A stretch of DNA of 41,648 bases from Lachnospiraceae bacterium (lineage in GTDB: Bacteria > Bacillota > Clostridia > Lachnospirales > Lachnospiraceae): contig JAFLTD010000016.1 in assembly GCA_022510625.1 (NCBI GenBank), positions 1-41,648 of the forward strand. The letters run 5' to 3'. Under the pieces are notes generated by a model that had not been told where the DNA came from, searched no databases, and saw nothing but the letters and a program-made list of their open reading frames with translations. This document shows, piece after piece, positions 1 through 7,820 of the stretch. The position numbers were made by a program, and so were the translations under genes. How positions within the stretch are numbered: position 1 is the first letter of the stretch; each line of letters begins with the position of its first letter.

Positions 1-148
1 CAGAAATCTCTACATAAAGCTGATCCCGAATATACTGACGGAAAATATTGGGCAGAACAAGGGTGGCTGAATGGTTGCAGACCGTGGAGAAATAATAACA
101 AAAGAGAAGAGCGATGATGCCGAAGTGTGAATGAAAAAGGGATGGCAT
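1..148 (-). CDS. Partial hypothetical protein, 5' part only
   Basis: A reading frame runs off the left edge on the minus strand, downstream of and in the same direction as the AraC-type regulator. It would begin at the ATG at 148 and has about 49 codons in the window. It contains one hydrophobic stretch (GIIALLFCYYFSTVC) followed by a segment ending RQYIRDQLYVEIS, so it may be the start of a membrane protein. No good ribosome binding site precedes it. A competing 38-codon frame on the plus strand (1-117, ending TGA) is also open but rich in Trp and looks like a shadow. I do not recognise a family. Confidence 0.3.
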   Translation of the reverse strand, partial: MPSLFHSHFGIIALLFCYYFSTVCNHSATLVLPNIFRQYIRDQLYVEIS

Positions 149-211
149 TGTCTCTTTATGAATACTCAGACCATATATCCGACAAAGAAACCGTAAGCGT
201 TGGAGACCTTT

Positions 212-1078
212 TCATTTTATGTAGTATTTGCGATATTCACTGGGTGAGCAGCCTCTATACTGCCTGAATACGCGGTTGAAGGTGGAAATACTCTTAAAGC
301 CTGCCTGATAGGAAATTTCCGTAATCGACACATCGAAGTCGGACAAAAGCAGCTGAGCGCGTTTTATTCTTTGCAAGGTCAGGTATTCAACAAAGTTATA
401 ATTAGTGATCTTTTTGAAGATCCGCGAGAAATAGCAGGCGCTGAAACCGATGTAGTCAGCGGCCGACTCCAGAGTAAGATCATGTTCGCAGTTGTCGATG
501 ATATAGCTGCAGGCAATATTTATCTTTTCTACGGTTTTACCGGTTTCGGAGGAATATTGTTGACTGTCCTTCGGAAGTGTATTCTTAATGTAGTTTCCGA
601 AATCCATAAACATTTCATACAAGCAAATCAATGTCTCTACACCCGAGAAAGTCTGTTGTTTTTTTTGCACAGAAAACATGTGCTGTATATGAACCAGCAT
701 GTTTTGTGCCAGTTCAGGTGTGCTGAACTGACGTATATGGTGGAAGGTTCGAAAGTGATTTAAAAAGGGCGCGAAATCGGACAATTCATTAAATATAGTA
801 AATGAAAATTGCAGACCCATTAATTGACTGTCGGTATTTTCGATAATTTCATGTACTTCACCGGGCCAGATCAGCAAAATATCTCCGGGGTCCGGCTGAT
901 ATGTAGTCTGATTAATGCGCAGAGTAGGCGGCCTGTTTATATTGGCATCTTCCGGCAAAGCAATAATTTCGACATATTTATGCCAATGAAGCGGAAAAGA
1001 ATGGGGAAAAGAGTCCGCATGGATGGTGCTGATTATTTGGGTAATGTGTAAATTTTCATATAAATTATTACTGGTCAT
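212..1078 (-). CDS. AraC-family transcriptional regulator (cupin sensor plus HTH)
   Basis: A 288-residue regulator. Residues about 15-110 look like the AraC-type cupin sugar-sensing domain (HWHKYVEII, then PGDILLIWPGEVHEI). Residues about 185-285 hold the paired helix-turn-helix of the family (LTLESAADYIGFSACYFSRIF, split over two helices, and the signature ISYQAGFKSISTFNRVFRQYRGCSPSEYRK). Translation is supported by AAGGA six bases before the ATG. It is transcribed divergently from the GH10 gene across a 264 bp AT-rich gap, the usual arrangement for a sugar-responsive activator of a glycoside hydrolase locus. Its control of the xylanase/MATE pair is inferred from position only. The ligand is unknown, probably a xylo-oligosaccharide. 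Confidence 0.9.
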   Translation of the reverse strand: MTSNNLYENLHITQIISTIHADSFPHSFPLHWHKYVEIIALPEDANINRPPTLRINQTTYQPDPGDILLIWPGEVHEIIENTDSQLMGLQFSFTIFNELSDFAPFLNHFRTFHHIRQFSTPELAQNMLVHIQHMFSVQKKQQTFSGVETLICLYEMFMDFGNYIKNTLPKDSQQYSSETGKTVEKINIACSYIIDNCEHDLTLESAADYIGFSACYFSRIFKKITNYNFVEYLTLQRIKRAQLLLSDFDVSITEISYQAGFKSISTFNRVFRQYRGCSPSEYRKYYIK

Positions 1079-1342
1079 TTTTTGTCCTTATTTCCCAATG
1101 TGTTAAATATATCTAAATTTGAATAAAAGATAAATATATGGGTGTTATATTTTTAGACTACTAGGATAATCGGATGAAGTCAAGAACCGAATAACAAATT
1201 TTGCGAAGAATATTATATGTTTTTACCATAACAATGACAAAAAATAGTTATAAATAGACAAGTAATAAGTGGTGTGTAAAGATAAAATGATTATAATTTT
1301 CAATACAAAAGCCGAATCAGGCAGAAAAGAGGTAGATGTACG
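1079..1342. promoter_or_regulatory. Divergent promoter region between araC-type gene and GH10 gene
   Basis: This is 264 bp of AT-rich non-coding DNA between two divergent genes. On the plus strand there is a perfect TATAAT at 1292-1297, about 45 bp before the GH10 start. The hexamer 17 bp upstream (GTGGTG) is nothing like a -35. A strong -10 without a -35 fits an activator-dependent promoter, consistent with the neighbouring AraC protein. I could not define a clear pair of AraC half sites by eye. Confidence 0.5.
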
Positions 1343-2569
1343 GTGAAAAATGACAAGCTGGCGCACAGGAAGGCGCAATGTAAGCTGCGCATTGTGGATG
1401 AACAAGGAAATGTTGTTGCAGGTACCAAACTTACATTTAGACAGACGAATCATGAATTCTTGTTTGGCTGTGGTGCTTTTGACTTTGTTCCTTATACCAA
1501 TTCGGTGGATCAAGATACTGTGGGGTTTTTAAAGGATAGAGTTGATAAATGGCTGGCATTGTATAACTATGGTACTCTGCCGTTTTATTTGGGACAGTTT
1601 GAACCTGAGGAGGGCAAGCCTGAGACGGCAAGCAGAATGAATGCGGCCAAATTTTTACGGGAGCACAATGTGGATGTAAAAGGGCATCCTCTCTGCTGGC
1701 ATACAGCCTGTGCAAACTGGCTGATGAAATATGACAATAAGACGATTCTGAAAAAGCAGTTACAGAGAATTGAACGCGATGTGGCTGATTTTAAAGGAAC
1801 CATTGATATATGGGATGTCATTAACGAAGTTGTTATTATGCCTATATTTGATAAATATGATAATGCGATTACCAGAGTGTGTAAGGATATCGGAAGAGTC
1901 GGCATTATCAAGGAAACCTTTGCTGCCGCTAAGGCGGCCAACCCGGATGCCCGGCTTTTGATTAACGATTTCAACACATCAATCTCTTATGAGATTTTAA
2001 TTGATGGCTGCCTACAGGCGGGAGTTCCGATCAGTACCATAGGTATTCAGTCCCACCAGCACCAAGGCTATTGGGGAGCGGAGAAGTTGGAGGAGGTTTT
2101 GGAGCGCTATGAGCATTTCGGTCTTCCCATTCATTTCACGGAAAATACTCTCGTTTCGGGAGACTTAATTCCGCCCGGGATTGAGGACCTGAACGATTTT
2201 CAGGTGACGGAATGGCCCACGACTCCCGAGGGAGAAGAGCGTCAGATGAAGCAGACAGAGGAAATGTATCGTATTTTGTTTGCGCATCCTAAGGTGGAAG
2301 CCATTACCGGTTGGGATTTTGCAGACGGAGCATGGTTGAATGCACCCAGTGGAGTGATTCGAAGGGATAACAGTGTTAAGCCCGTATATGAAAAACTGAT
2401 GCAGATGATTAAGGGAGAATGGTGGACGGATTACGAGATTTGCACCGATGAAAACGGCATGGCACAAGTGGAAGGCTTCAAGGGCGATTATGTGCTTGAA
2501 ATGCCGGGAAAGAGCAGTGCCATGAAGCTTACATCCGATGTGCCGGAAATGCAGATTATCATGAAATAG
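1343..2569 (+). CDS. Glycoside hydrolase family 10 (endo-beta-xylanase-like), intracellular
   Basis: A 408-residue protein starting at GTG, preceded by GAGG about 10 bases upstream. GH10 hallmarks are all present: GHPLCWH at 114-120, the acid/base Glu162 in WDVINE, the nucleophile Glu267 in HFTEN, and the closing GWDFADGAWL with KPVYEKL near 323-352. GH10 enzymes hydrolyse beta-1,4-xylan or xylo-oligosaccharides with retention. A short beta-rich segment (residues 12-40) precedes the barrel and another follows it. There is no signal peptide, so it probably acts in the cytoplasm on imported xylo-oligosaccharides. The nucleophile motif HFTEN departs from the common ITELD, so an unusual substrate cannot be excluded. 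It is co-directional with the MATE gene 18 bp downstream and probably forms an operon with it. Confidence 0.88.
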   Translation: MKNDKLAHRKAQCKLRIVDEQGNVVAGTKLTFRQTNHEFLFGCGAFDFVPYTNSVDQDTVGFLKDRVDKWLALYNYGTLPFYLGQFEPEEGKPETASRMNAAKFLREHNVDVKGHPLCWHTACANWLMKYDNKTILKKQLQRIERDVADFKGTIDIWDVINEVVIMPIFDKYDNAITRVCKDIGRVGIIKETFAAAKAANPDARLLINDFNTSISYEILIDGCLQAGVPISTIGIQSHQHQGYWGAEKLEEVLERYEHFGLPIHFTENTLVSGDLIPPGIEDLNDFQVTEWPTTPEGEERQMKQTEEMYRILFAHPKVEAITGWDFADGAWLNAPSGVIRRDNSVKPVYEKLMQMIKGEWWTDYEICTDENGMAQVEGFKGDYVLEMPGKSSAMKLTSDVPEMQIIMK

Positions 2570-2587
2570 CAGTAAGAAGGAAAGAGT

Positions 2588-3949
2588 ATGAATACCGGAA
2601 ACATAACGGATATGACAACAGGCAGTCCGGCGAAGCATATTTTGAAATTTGCCGTGCCTCTGCTTATAGGAAATATTTTTCAACAGTTATACAATATGGT
2701 GGATTCCATTGTAGTGGGTAATTTTGTAGGGAAAAACGCATTGGCTGCTGTAGGAACCTGCGGTTCCGTGAATTTCCTGTTTTTTTCGCTCAGCTCGGGT
2801 CTTGCCATAGGGATCGGCATTATTGTCGCCCAGTATTTTGGAGCCAAGGACGAGAAGAATGTGCGGAGCACCATCGCAAACTCCTTTTATGTGCTTGTGA
2901 CGGCAGCGTTATCGGTCAGCGTTCTCGGCATACTGTTTGCTCCCGGGCTGCTGCGACTTTTGATGACGCCGGACAATATAATCGGTGATTCCATTATCTA
3001 TATGAGAACTACTTGTGCCGGGATCATAGGTATCGCTCTGTACAACGGTATAGCAGCCATACTGAGGGCGCTGGGGGATTCCAGGACGCCTTTGTATTTC
3101 CTGATTCTTTCCAGTATCGTCAATGTGATCTTGGATCTGACGTTTGTGCTGGCGCTTGGGATGGGTGTGCTTGGCGTAGCACTTGCAACTATTATTGCGC
3201 AAGCAATATCGGCGGTCACCTGTTTGTTCTACGCTTATCATAAGGTGCCGTATTTCAGACTGAGCAGAGAAGAGCTTAAGCCGCATAAGGCGATCATCGT
3301 GAAATCTTTTCGTCTGGGTTTGCCGGTGGCATTACAGAATTCCATGATAGCCATCTCCTGCATGGTATTGCAGGGAGCGGTAAACAGTTTCGGCGATACG
3401 GTGATGGCAGCATTTACCATTACCAGCCGTATTGAGCAGATCGTGCAGCAGCCTTACACTTCTCTGGGAGCCGCGCTTACTACATATTCCGGTCAAAATA
3501 TCGGCGCGAATAAGGTGGATCGTGTGAAGCAGGGATTCCGGCAGGCTACCTTGATGGTTTTGGTTTTCAGCATACTGCTGATACCGATCGTATATCTGTT
3601 CGGACATCAGATCGTGGGTGTTTTTGTGAAGGAGCAGGATGTCATTAATATCGGTTACAGAGCGCTGCGCATTACCGGTTTGTGCTATTTCGGGCTGGGT
3701 ATGATCTATGTGCCCCGCGCTTTACTGAACGGATGTGCAGATACAGGATTTGCCATGATCAATGGTATTACGGAAGTTATTTGCCGTATTTTCTACTCTC
3801 AGTTGTTTACCGGTATCCCGGCTTTGGGCTACTGGGCTGTCTGGATTACAACAGCTGCAACGTGGGTTACAACGGCGGTTATATGCGTGGCAAGATATTT
3901 TCAGGGCAAGTGGAAAGAGAAATCCATTATTGCCAGGGAACAGGTATAG
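2588..3949 (+). CDS. MATE-family efflux transporter
   Basis: A 453-residue polytopic membrane protein. The N-terminal ILKFAVPLLIGNIFQQLYNMVDSIVVG sequence (read in two parts around the IFQQLYN core), the LAAVGTCGSVNFLFF segment and the repeat-related second half (LGLPVALQNSMIAISCMVLQG, TITSRIEQIV) are characteristic of MATE transporters of the NorM/DinF-like bacterial group. These exchange drugs or small organic compounds for Na+ or H+. The length is normal for the family (about 450). GGAAAG lies six bases before the ATG and the gene begins 18 bp after the GH10 stop, so the two are probably co-transcribed. Its substrate is unknown. Linkage to GH10 could mean export of a metabolite or protection from a plant compound, which is speculation. 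Confidence 0.92.
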   Translation: MNTGNITDMTTGSPAKHILKFAVPLLIGNIFQQLYNMVDSIVVGNFVGKNALAAVGTCGSVNFLFFSLSSGLAIGIGIIVAQYFGAKDEKNVRSTIANSFYVLVTAALSVSVLGILFAPGLLRLLMTPDNIIGDSIIYMRTTCAGIIGIALYNGIAAILRALGDSRTPLYFLILSSIVNVILDLTFVLALGMGVLGVALATIIAQAISAVTCLFYAYHKVPYFRLSREELKPHKAIIVKSFRLGLPVALQNSMIAISCMVLQGAVNSFGDTVMAAFTITSRIEQIVQQPYTSLGAALTTYSGQNIGANKVDRVKQGFRQATLMVLVFSILLIPIVYLFGHQIVGVFVKEQDVINIGYRALRITGLCYFGLGMIYVPRALLNGCADTGFAMINGITEVICRIFYSQLFTGIPALGYWAVWITTAATWVTTAVICVARYFQGKWKEKSIIAREQV

Positions 3950-3977
3950 GACTAACTTCTATAAATGTCGGTAAGAT

Positions 3978-4016
3978 TGGCAGTTTTCTCCATGAAGAGG
4001 GAACTGCCATTTCATT
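3978..4016 (+). terminator. Rho-independent terminator after the MATE gene
   Basis: An inverted repeat TGGCAGTT / AACTGCCA, extended inward by five more pairs (two of them G-T wobble), encloses a six-base loop and is followed by TTTCATT. The stem spans 3978-4009. It closes the GH10/MATE unit and separates it from the ATPase gene, which has its own promoter. Confidence 0.75.
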
Positions 4017-4051
4017 ATGTGTTTTTAAAGATAATGACATTGCGGAAATAC

Positions 4052-4087
4052 TTGTTTATAGTTTTGATTATTTTCTCTCAATATACT
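4052..4087 (+). promoter_or_regulatory. CIS-regulon promoter element before the ATPase gene
   Basis: TTGTTTATA at 4052-4060, TTTTGATTATT at 4062-4072 and CAATATACT at 4079-4087 form a promoter whose likely -10 is TATACT (4082-4087). Position 17 upstream of this -10 has no good -35 hexamer. The block is almost duplicated in front of the toxin gene at 28247-28282: 30 of 36 positions are identical, with the same internal spacing and only the six-base spacer differing strongly. TTGTTTATAG also occurs at 6220 and 7693. I read it as an activator-dependent promoter of the CIS regulon. The two related sequences TTGTTTATA and TTGATTATT, 12 bp apart, could be direct-repeat binding sites. Confidence 0.65.
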
Positions 4088-4118
4088 ATGTGTAAAAGAC
4101 AGATTGGGAGAGGATTAT

Positions 4119-6131
4119 ATGAAGTTTTTGGAAGCAGCTATATATGCAGTGATAGCACGCGTCGATTTCTATTTTGAAGAGACGGGAAGAACAAATAGCT
4201 TTGAACGTTTTCCTTATTTGAAAACATTGGCGGAACGTCTCACCGAGGATGCATTGAAAGTCTGGGAACACAGTGAAGGGATGCAGGCAGCCCGCTATTG
4301 GGAATTGATGAATCTTACCGGGGACGGAGAAGCTGTAGATTCGGTAGTACATACGGCGTTTGATCTTTGTTTGGCGTCCGCATATGTGCCGGAGTTTGGC
4401 GCCTACCTGAATTATTATTCCGGGAATGTTGCTACCGTCCAGCTTGCGTTTGAAATGGAGGGAATCTTTTGTCCGTCTTATGAGGAAGTTGTAGACAAGC
4501 TTCGCAGACTTCAGAAAATTTGCCGGATCGACTGGAGCAAGGTTCCTCTTTCTTATGCTGCAATAGAAGCCGATCGCCGTGTTATGGCATATTTATTTAT
4601 GGAAGATAGTGAGAATGATAAACTTTTAGAGCAGTTCGTTTTTGGAAATGGGGAATGGTTTCTGCAGGGAGATGAGATTCATTCCATGTTTGTTCACAGC
4701 GAACTTGCTGCTGCGTGTGCAGAGTGGCTTGCTGCAAAGGAGGCCTCAACCGTGCTGCAAATTGCGGGCGATGGGGGACGGCGTTTTCTGGCAAAACATA
4801 TTGCACGTCTGCTGGGACAAAATCTCCTTTTGGTATCTGTAGAGAAATGTAAAGCCTTTTTTATGGAAGCGGCGGAGAAGCACAGAGGCGAACTGATAAG
4901 AGATGCGTTCTGGCGAAGAGGGATGATCTGTCTGTACGGTCTGAAGGCCGGGCTGCTGGAAGAATGGCAGGTGACGGAGGAGGATTTTAGAAAGAATGTG
5001 ATAGCTCCGCTTTTGGATATGGGTATTTCCATCCTATTGTGCACAGAGGAAAAATTTTCGTTTTATGGCGGTGAAATGATAGGAAAGAGGGTGGAGTTAA
5101 AGCCCCTTACCAGAGAAGAGCGTCAGCAGGTCTTTGAGGGATTTGCCGCCATGTACGGACTCTCTATCGATTGCGCGTGGTACTCGGTCCGCTATCGTTT
5201 ATCTGCGGGAGAGATTGCCGCAGCGTTAGCGTTGTGGCGGCAGAAGGACTGCGGGACAGAGCAGGATTTTACACGTATTTCTACGTGGTTGCTCAGTGGC
5301 AGGAGCAGAACTGTGTTGGGAAATATAACATATCCTGAGGAGCGCTTTACCGACATAATGGTATCGGATCAAGTGCAGAGCATTCTGGAGCAAATCTGCT
5401 GCAGCGCAATGTGTGGGTACAAGATCTTTGAGGAGTGGGGACTCGGGAAACAGTATCCTTACGGGCGGGCGGTGACGGTGATGCTATCCGGTCCGCCCGG
5501 AACCGGAAAGACTATGACAGCTCAGACAATAGCAGGGGAGCTTGGACTCCCGCTCTATCAGGTTGATCTCTCCGGTGTGATGGATAAGTATATCGGTGAG
5601 ACGGAAAAACATTTGGAGGAGATTTTTTCATTTGCGGAAAAAGCAAATGTCGTCTTGTTTTTTGATGAGGCGGATGCGTTGTTTGGCAAGCGGGGAGAAG
5701 TTCTGGAAGGCAGGGATCGTTATGCTAATATGGAGGTTGCCTATATTTTACAGCGTATTGAGCAGTTTGAGGGAATTGTGATACTGTCCACCAACTTTTA
5801 TAACAATATCGACAAAGCATTTTTGCGAAGAATGAAATATGTTCTGAAATATGGAATGCCGGATAAGGACATCCGACACAGAATCTGGACGAGCAATCTT
5901 CCCAAAGAGCAGTTTAGGGAAGAACTGGATATAGATTATCTGGCTTCGCAGTTTGAGTTTACCGGAGGTATGATCAAAAATGTGGTATTGAGTGCTTCTG
6001 TATCTGCAGTTTACGAGGAAAGATGTCTGAGTATGGAGCATCTGCTTCAGGCCATCCGGGCAGAGTATGAGAAAATGGAATGGCCTGTTTCACCGGGAAT
6101 GTGGGGAGAGTATGAGTACCTGATGATGTAA
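4119..6131 (+). CDS. AAA+ ATPase of the contractile injection system (Afp15/Pvc15-like)
   Basis: A 670-residue protein. I choose the ATG at 4119 because GGGAGAGG (4106-4113) lies five bases upstream; the longer TTG frame from 4104 would start on the ribosome binding site itself. The C-terminal third is a classical AAA+ module: Walker A SGPPGTGKT at about 457-465, Walker B VVLFFDEAD with D516/E517, a sensor Asn in LSTNFYNN near 555, and an arginine-finger-like FLRRMKYV near 567. The first 400 residues are alpha-rich and unassigned. AAA+ ATPases of this layout accompany nearly all extracellular CIS loci (Afp15, Pvc15) and are thought to act in assembly or sheath handling. The gene stands alone between two terminators, under the same promoter type as the toxin. 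Confidence 0.88.
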   Translation: MKFLEAAIYAVIARVDFYFEETGRTNSFERFPYLKTLAERLTEDALKVWEHSEGMQAARYWELMNLTGDGEAVDSVVHTAFDLCLASAYVPEFGAYLNYYSGNVATVQLAFEMEGIFCPSYEEVVDKLRRLQKICRIDWSKVPLSYAAIEADRRVMAYLFMEDSENDKLLEQFVFGNGEWFLQGDEIHSMFVHSELAAACAEWLAAKEASTVLQIAGDGGRRFLAKHIARLLGQNLLLVSVEKCKAFFMEAAEKHRGELIRDAFWRRGMICLYGLKAGLLEEWQVTEEDFRKNVIAPLLDMGISILLCTEEKFSFYGGEMIGKRVELKPLTREERQQVFEGFAAMYGLSIDCAWYSVRYRLSAGEIAAALALWRQKDCGTEQDFTRISTWLLSGRSRTVLGNITYPEERFTDIMVSDQVQSILEQICCSAMCGYKIFEEWGLGKQYPYGRAVTVMLSGPPGTGKTMTAQTIAGELGLPLYQVDLSGVMDKYIGETEKHLEEIFSFAEKANVVLFFDEADALFGKRGEVLEGRDRYANMEVAYILQRIEQFEGIVILSTNFYNNIDKAFLRRMKYVLKYGMPDKDIRHRIWTSNLPKEQFREELDIDYLASQFEFTGGMIKNVVLSASVSAVYEERCLSMEHLLQAIRAEYEKMEWPVSPGMWGEYEYLMM

Positions 6132-6146
6132 AAGAAAAATCGGAGA

Positions 6147-6181
6147 ACATCTGCCTATAAAAATAGGCGGATGTTTTTTTA
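6147..6181 (+). terminator. Rho-independent terminator after the ATPase gene
   Basis: ACATCTGCCTAT and ATAGGCGGATGT form a stem with one internal mismatch-like pair around a short A-rich loop, directly followed by a run of seven or more T residues. This is a textbook terminator that makes the ATPase a single-gene transcript. Confidence 0.9.
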
Positions 6182-6198
6182 TGTAAAAAAAATTATCA

Positions 6199-6248
6199 AT
6201 AAACAAAATGTTTAGTATTTTGTTTATAGTTTGTAGTTATATTACAAT
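6199..6248 (+). promoter_or_regulatory. Promoter with overlapping inverted-repeat operator, SARP regulator gene
   Basis: A perfect 11 bp inverted repeat, ATAAACAAAAT at 6199-6209 and ATTTTGTTTAT at 6217-6227, is separated by seven bases. Its right arm overlaps a plausible -35 TTGTTT (6220-6225), which is 17 bp from a -10 TACAAT (6243-6248). The right arm also carries the TTGTTTATAG element seen at other CIS promoters, and the left arm carries the same element in opposite orientation. Three loosely related heptamers (GTTTATA, GTTTGTA, GTTATAT) follow one another from about 6223, recalling the direct heptamer repeats bound by SARP regulators. Autoregulation is the simplest reading. Confidence 0.6.
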
Positions 6249-6308
6249 AGTAAGTTAATTGTAAAAGCAACAGAAGTACATGGTAGTAGGAAAGCATAGG
6301 TAAAATAT

Positions 6309-7670
6309 ATGGATAAACAACAGATATTGGAATCAAAAATTCTGATACCTAATATACGGAAGGAATCCGAACAAAGGGAAAAGCTGCTTTCAGAGCTGGA
6401 GAGAGAAGAAGGCAAACTTTTGGTGCTGCGTACAACCATCGGTTATGACAAGACGGTGCTGCTGTCTCAGTATGCCAGACTGCAGGGTCATATTTGTGCG
6501 TGGTATCATCTGGACTCCATGGACAATGAACTTATTACCTTTGTCAGGTATCTGGTCCGGTCGTTCAGCAAGGCATTGGAAGGTATTGGATTGCATGAAA
6601 AACTGTGTATGAATGCGGATGCAGATTTTAGTAACCGGCCGGGGAAAAGTCTGGCTAAGGGACTGGTGCAGTGCATGGATGACATGGATGGCAAAAGATT
6701 GGTGCTGGTTCTGGATGATTTTCATGTGCTGGAAAATTCCGAGATTTTTAAGTTTCTGGAAGACCTTCTGGATTATATCGATCATCGCTTTTTATTGGTA
6801 GTGGGCACCGAGGGTGTCTTGCCGGACTCTTTTGCCAAATATTTCACACATTATAAGGATGATGACGATACGATCGGATATACCCCTGTGGTAAAGAAAT
6901 CTTCGGACAATGACGACACAAAGCCGCTTCAGGTATCCTGCTTTGGGAAATTCCGCGTAGTTATCACGAAAACCGGCAAGGAGATTTCATGGAGAACCCG
7001 CAAGGCATTGGAACTTTTTGCTTATCTGGTGGATTTGGAAGGAAAACCGGTGGAGCGCAGAGTACTGCTGGAACAATTGTGGCCGGATAACGCCCCGAAC
7101 AATGAAGTGGCCATGTTACATAACATGATCTACAGTATACGCAAAGAATTAAGGTCCCAGCCGGAGCTTAACAATCTCATCCAATACAAAGGACATCAGT
7201 ATTGTCTGGACACCTCGTTGATTGAAGTGGACTTGGAGAGTAAGAAGCAGATTTGTAAGCTGGCAGAGGCGGGAAAAGCAGAGGAACTTTACGAGCACAG
7301 GGAGACCCTGCTCAAACATTGGGGCGCTTATCTGAAGGAAGTGGACGGTACATGGTGTATGGCAAGACGCACTTACTTTGAGCGCACTTACGGAAAGGCC
7401 TGCACGCTACTTGCCGCTTACTGCAGGAAGAGGAGAGACTTTGAAACAGAAGCGTCCTGTTGGAGTGCATATATGGCGGCAGACCGCTATTCGGAGGAGG
7501 CGGTGGCGGGATTGCTGCGCTGTTATGCGAATATGGGGGAGCGTCACCAGATGCAGCGGGTTTTTGAATCCTCTCAGAAAATCTTCCGAGAGGAACTGGG
7601 AATTGAATTAGACACGGAGGTCGTACGAATTTATGAGCAGGGATTAAAAGACGCAAAATATAAGCATTAG
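6309..7670 (+). CDS. SARP/BTAD-type transcriptional regulator with degenerate NTPase-like N-terminus
   Basis: A 453-residue protein. Residues 1-180 resemble the start of a MalT/LAL-type NTPase. The P-loop is degenerate (TTIGYDKT at 43-49 where GxxGxGKT is expected), while a Walker B-like LVLVLDDFH is kept at 131-139. Residues about 208-302 are an OmpR/SARP-type winged helix (SCFGKFRVVI, WRTRKALELFAYLV, LLEQLWPD). Residues about 305-450 form the all-helical bacterial transcriptional activator domain ending in FREELGIELDTEVVRIYEQ. SARPs bind direct repeats at the -35 region and activate neighbouring clusters. Its place between the ATPase and the sheath operon, with shared promoter elements, makes it the likely CIS activator. 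Loss of the P-loop Gly suggests ATP-independent or altered sensing. Confidence 0.85.
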   Translation: MDKQQILESKILIPNIRKESEQREKLLSELEREEGKLLVLRTTIGYDKTVLLSQYARLQGHICAWYHLDSMDNELITFVRYLVRSFSKALEGIGLHEKLCMNADADFSNRPGKSLAKGLVQCMDDMDGKRLVLVLDDFHVLENSEIFKFLEDLLDYIDHRFLLVVGTEGVLPDSFAKYFTHYKDDDDTIGYTPVVKKSSDNDDTKPLQVSCFGKFRVVITKTGKEISWRTRKALELFAYLVDLEGKPVERRVLLEQLWPDNAPNNEVAMLHNMIYSIRKELRSQPELNNLIQYKGHQYCLDTSLIEVDLESKKQICKLAEAGKAEELYEHRETLLKHWGAYLKEVDGTWCMARRTYFERTYGKACTLLAAYCRKRRDFETEASCWSAYMAADRYSEEAVAGLLRCYANMGERHQMQRVFESSQKIFREELGIELDTEVVRIYEQGLKDAKYKH

Positions 7671-7692
7671 TAAATTTATAAGTTTTCTGTAG

Positions 7693-7728
7693 TTGTTTAT
7701 AGAATGGTATAGAAGTGCCTGATAAATT
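7693..7728 (+). promoter_or_regulatory. Candidate CIS-regulon promoter before the sheath operon
   Basis: TTGTTTATAG occurs at 7693-7702. A -10-like TAAATT begins exactly 30 bases from the first T, the same distance at which TATACT sits in the ATPase and toxin promoters. The upstream decamer AGTTTTCTGT is loosely repeated in AGTTGTTTAT. No -35 consensus is visible, again consistent with activation. The match is weaker than the 4052/28247 pair. Confidence 0.45.
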
Positions 7729-7773
7729 ATATCTACAACAAGGTTGTGCTATGAATCTTGATGAAAAGAGAAA

Positions 7774-7820
7774 GGAGGTAACCGGTTCCCGGATATATGA
7801 TCGGGAATCGGGGGAAATGC
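7774..7820 (+). promoter_or_regulatory. Unusual translation-start region of the sheath gene
   Basis: A very strong AAAGGAGG (7771-7778) lies 18 bases before the first in-frame ATG (7797), which is too far for normal use. A second purine tract, GGGGG (7810-7814), is six bases before the ATG at 7821, which begins the family-typical MAEYLSPGVYVEE. Between the two, GGTTCCCG (7784-7791) and CGGGAATC (7802-7809) can form a hairpin. A short overlapping frame (ATG at 7751, TGA at 7862-7864, 37 codons) runs through the same region. The layout suggests translational control, but I cannot show that it operates. Confidence 0.35.

Noticed and set aside
1-117. Plus-strand 38-codon frame ending TGA at 117
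   Set aside because: It is Trp-rich and opposite a more protein-like minus-strand frame with a hydrophobic segment. Neither can be proven at the window edge, so only the minus one is listed, at low confidence.
3965-4177. 70-codon plus-strand frame between the MATE and ATPase genes
   Set aside because: It runs through the terminator hairpin and the ATPase promoter, has no ribosome site and overlaps the ATPase start. Chance frame.
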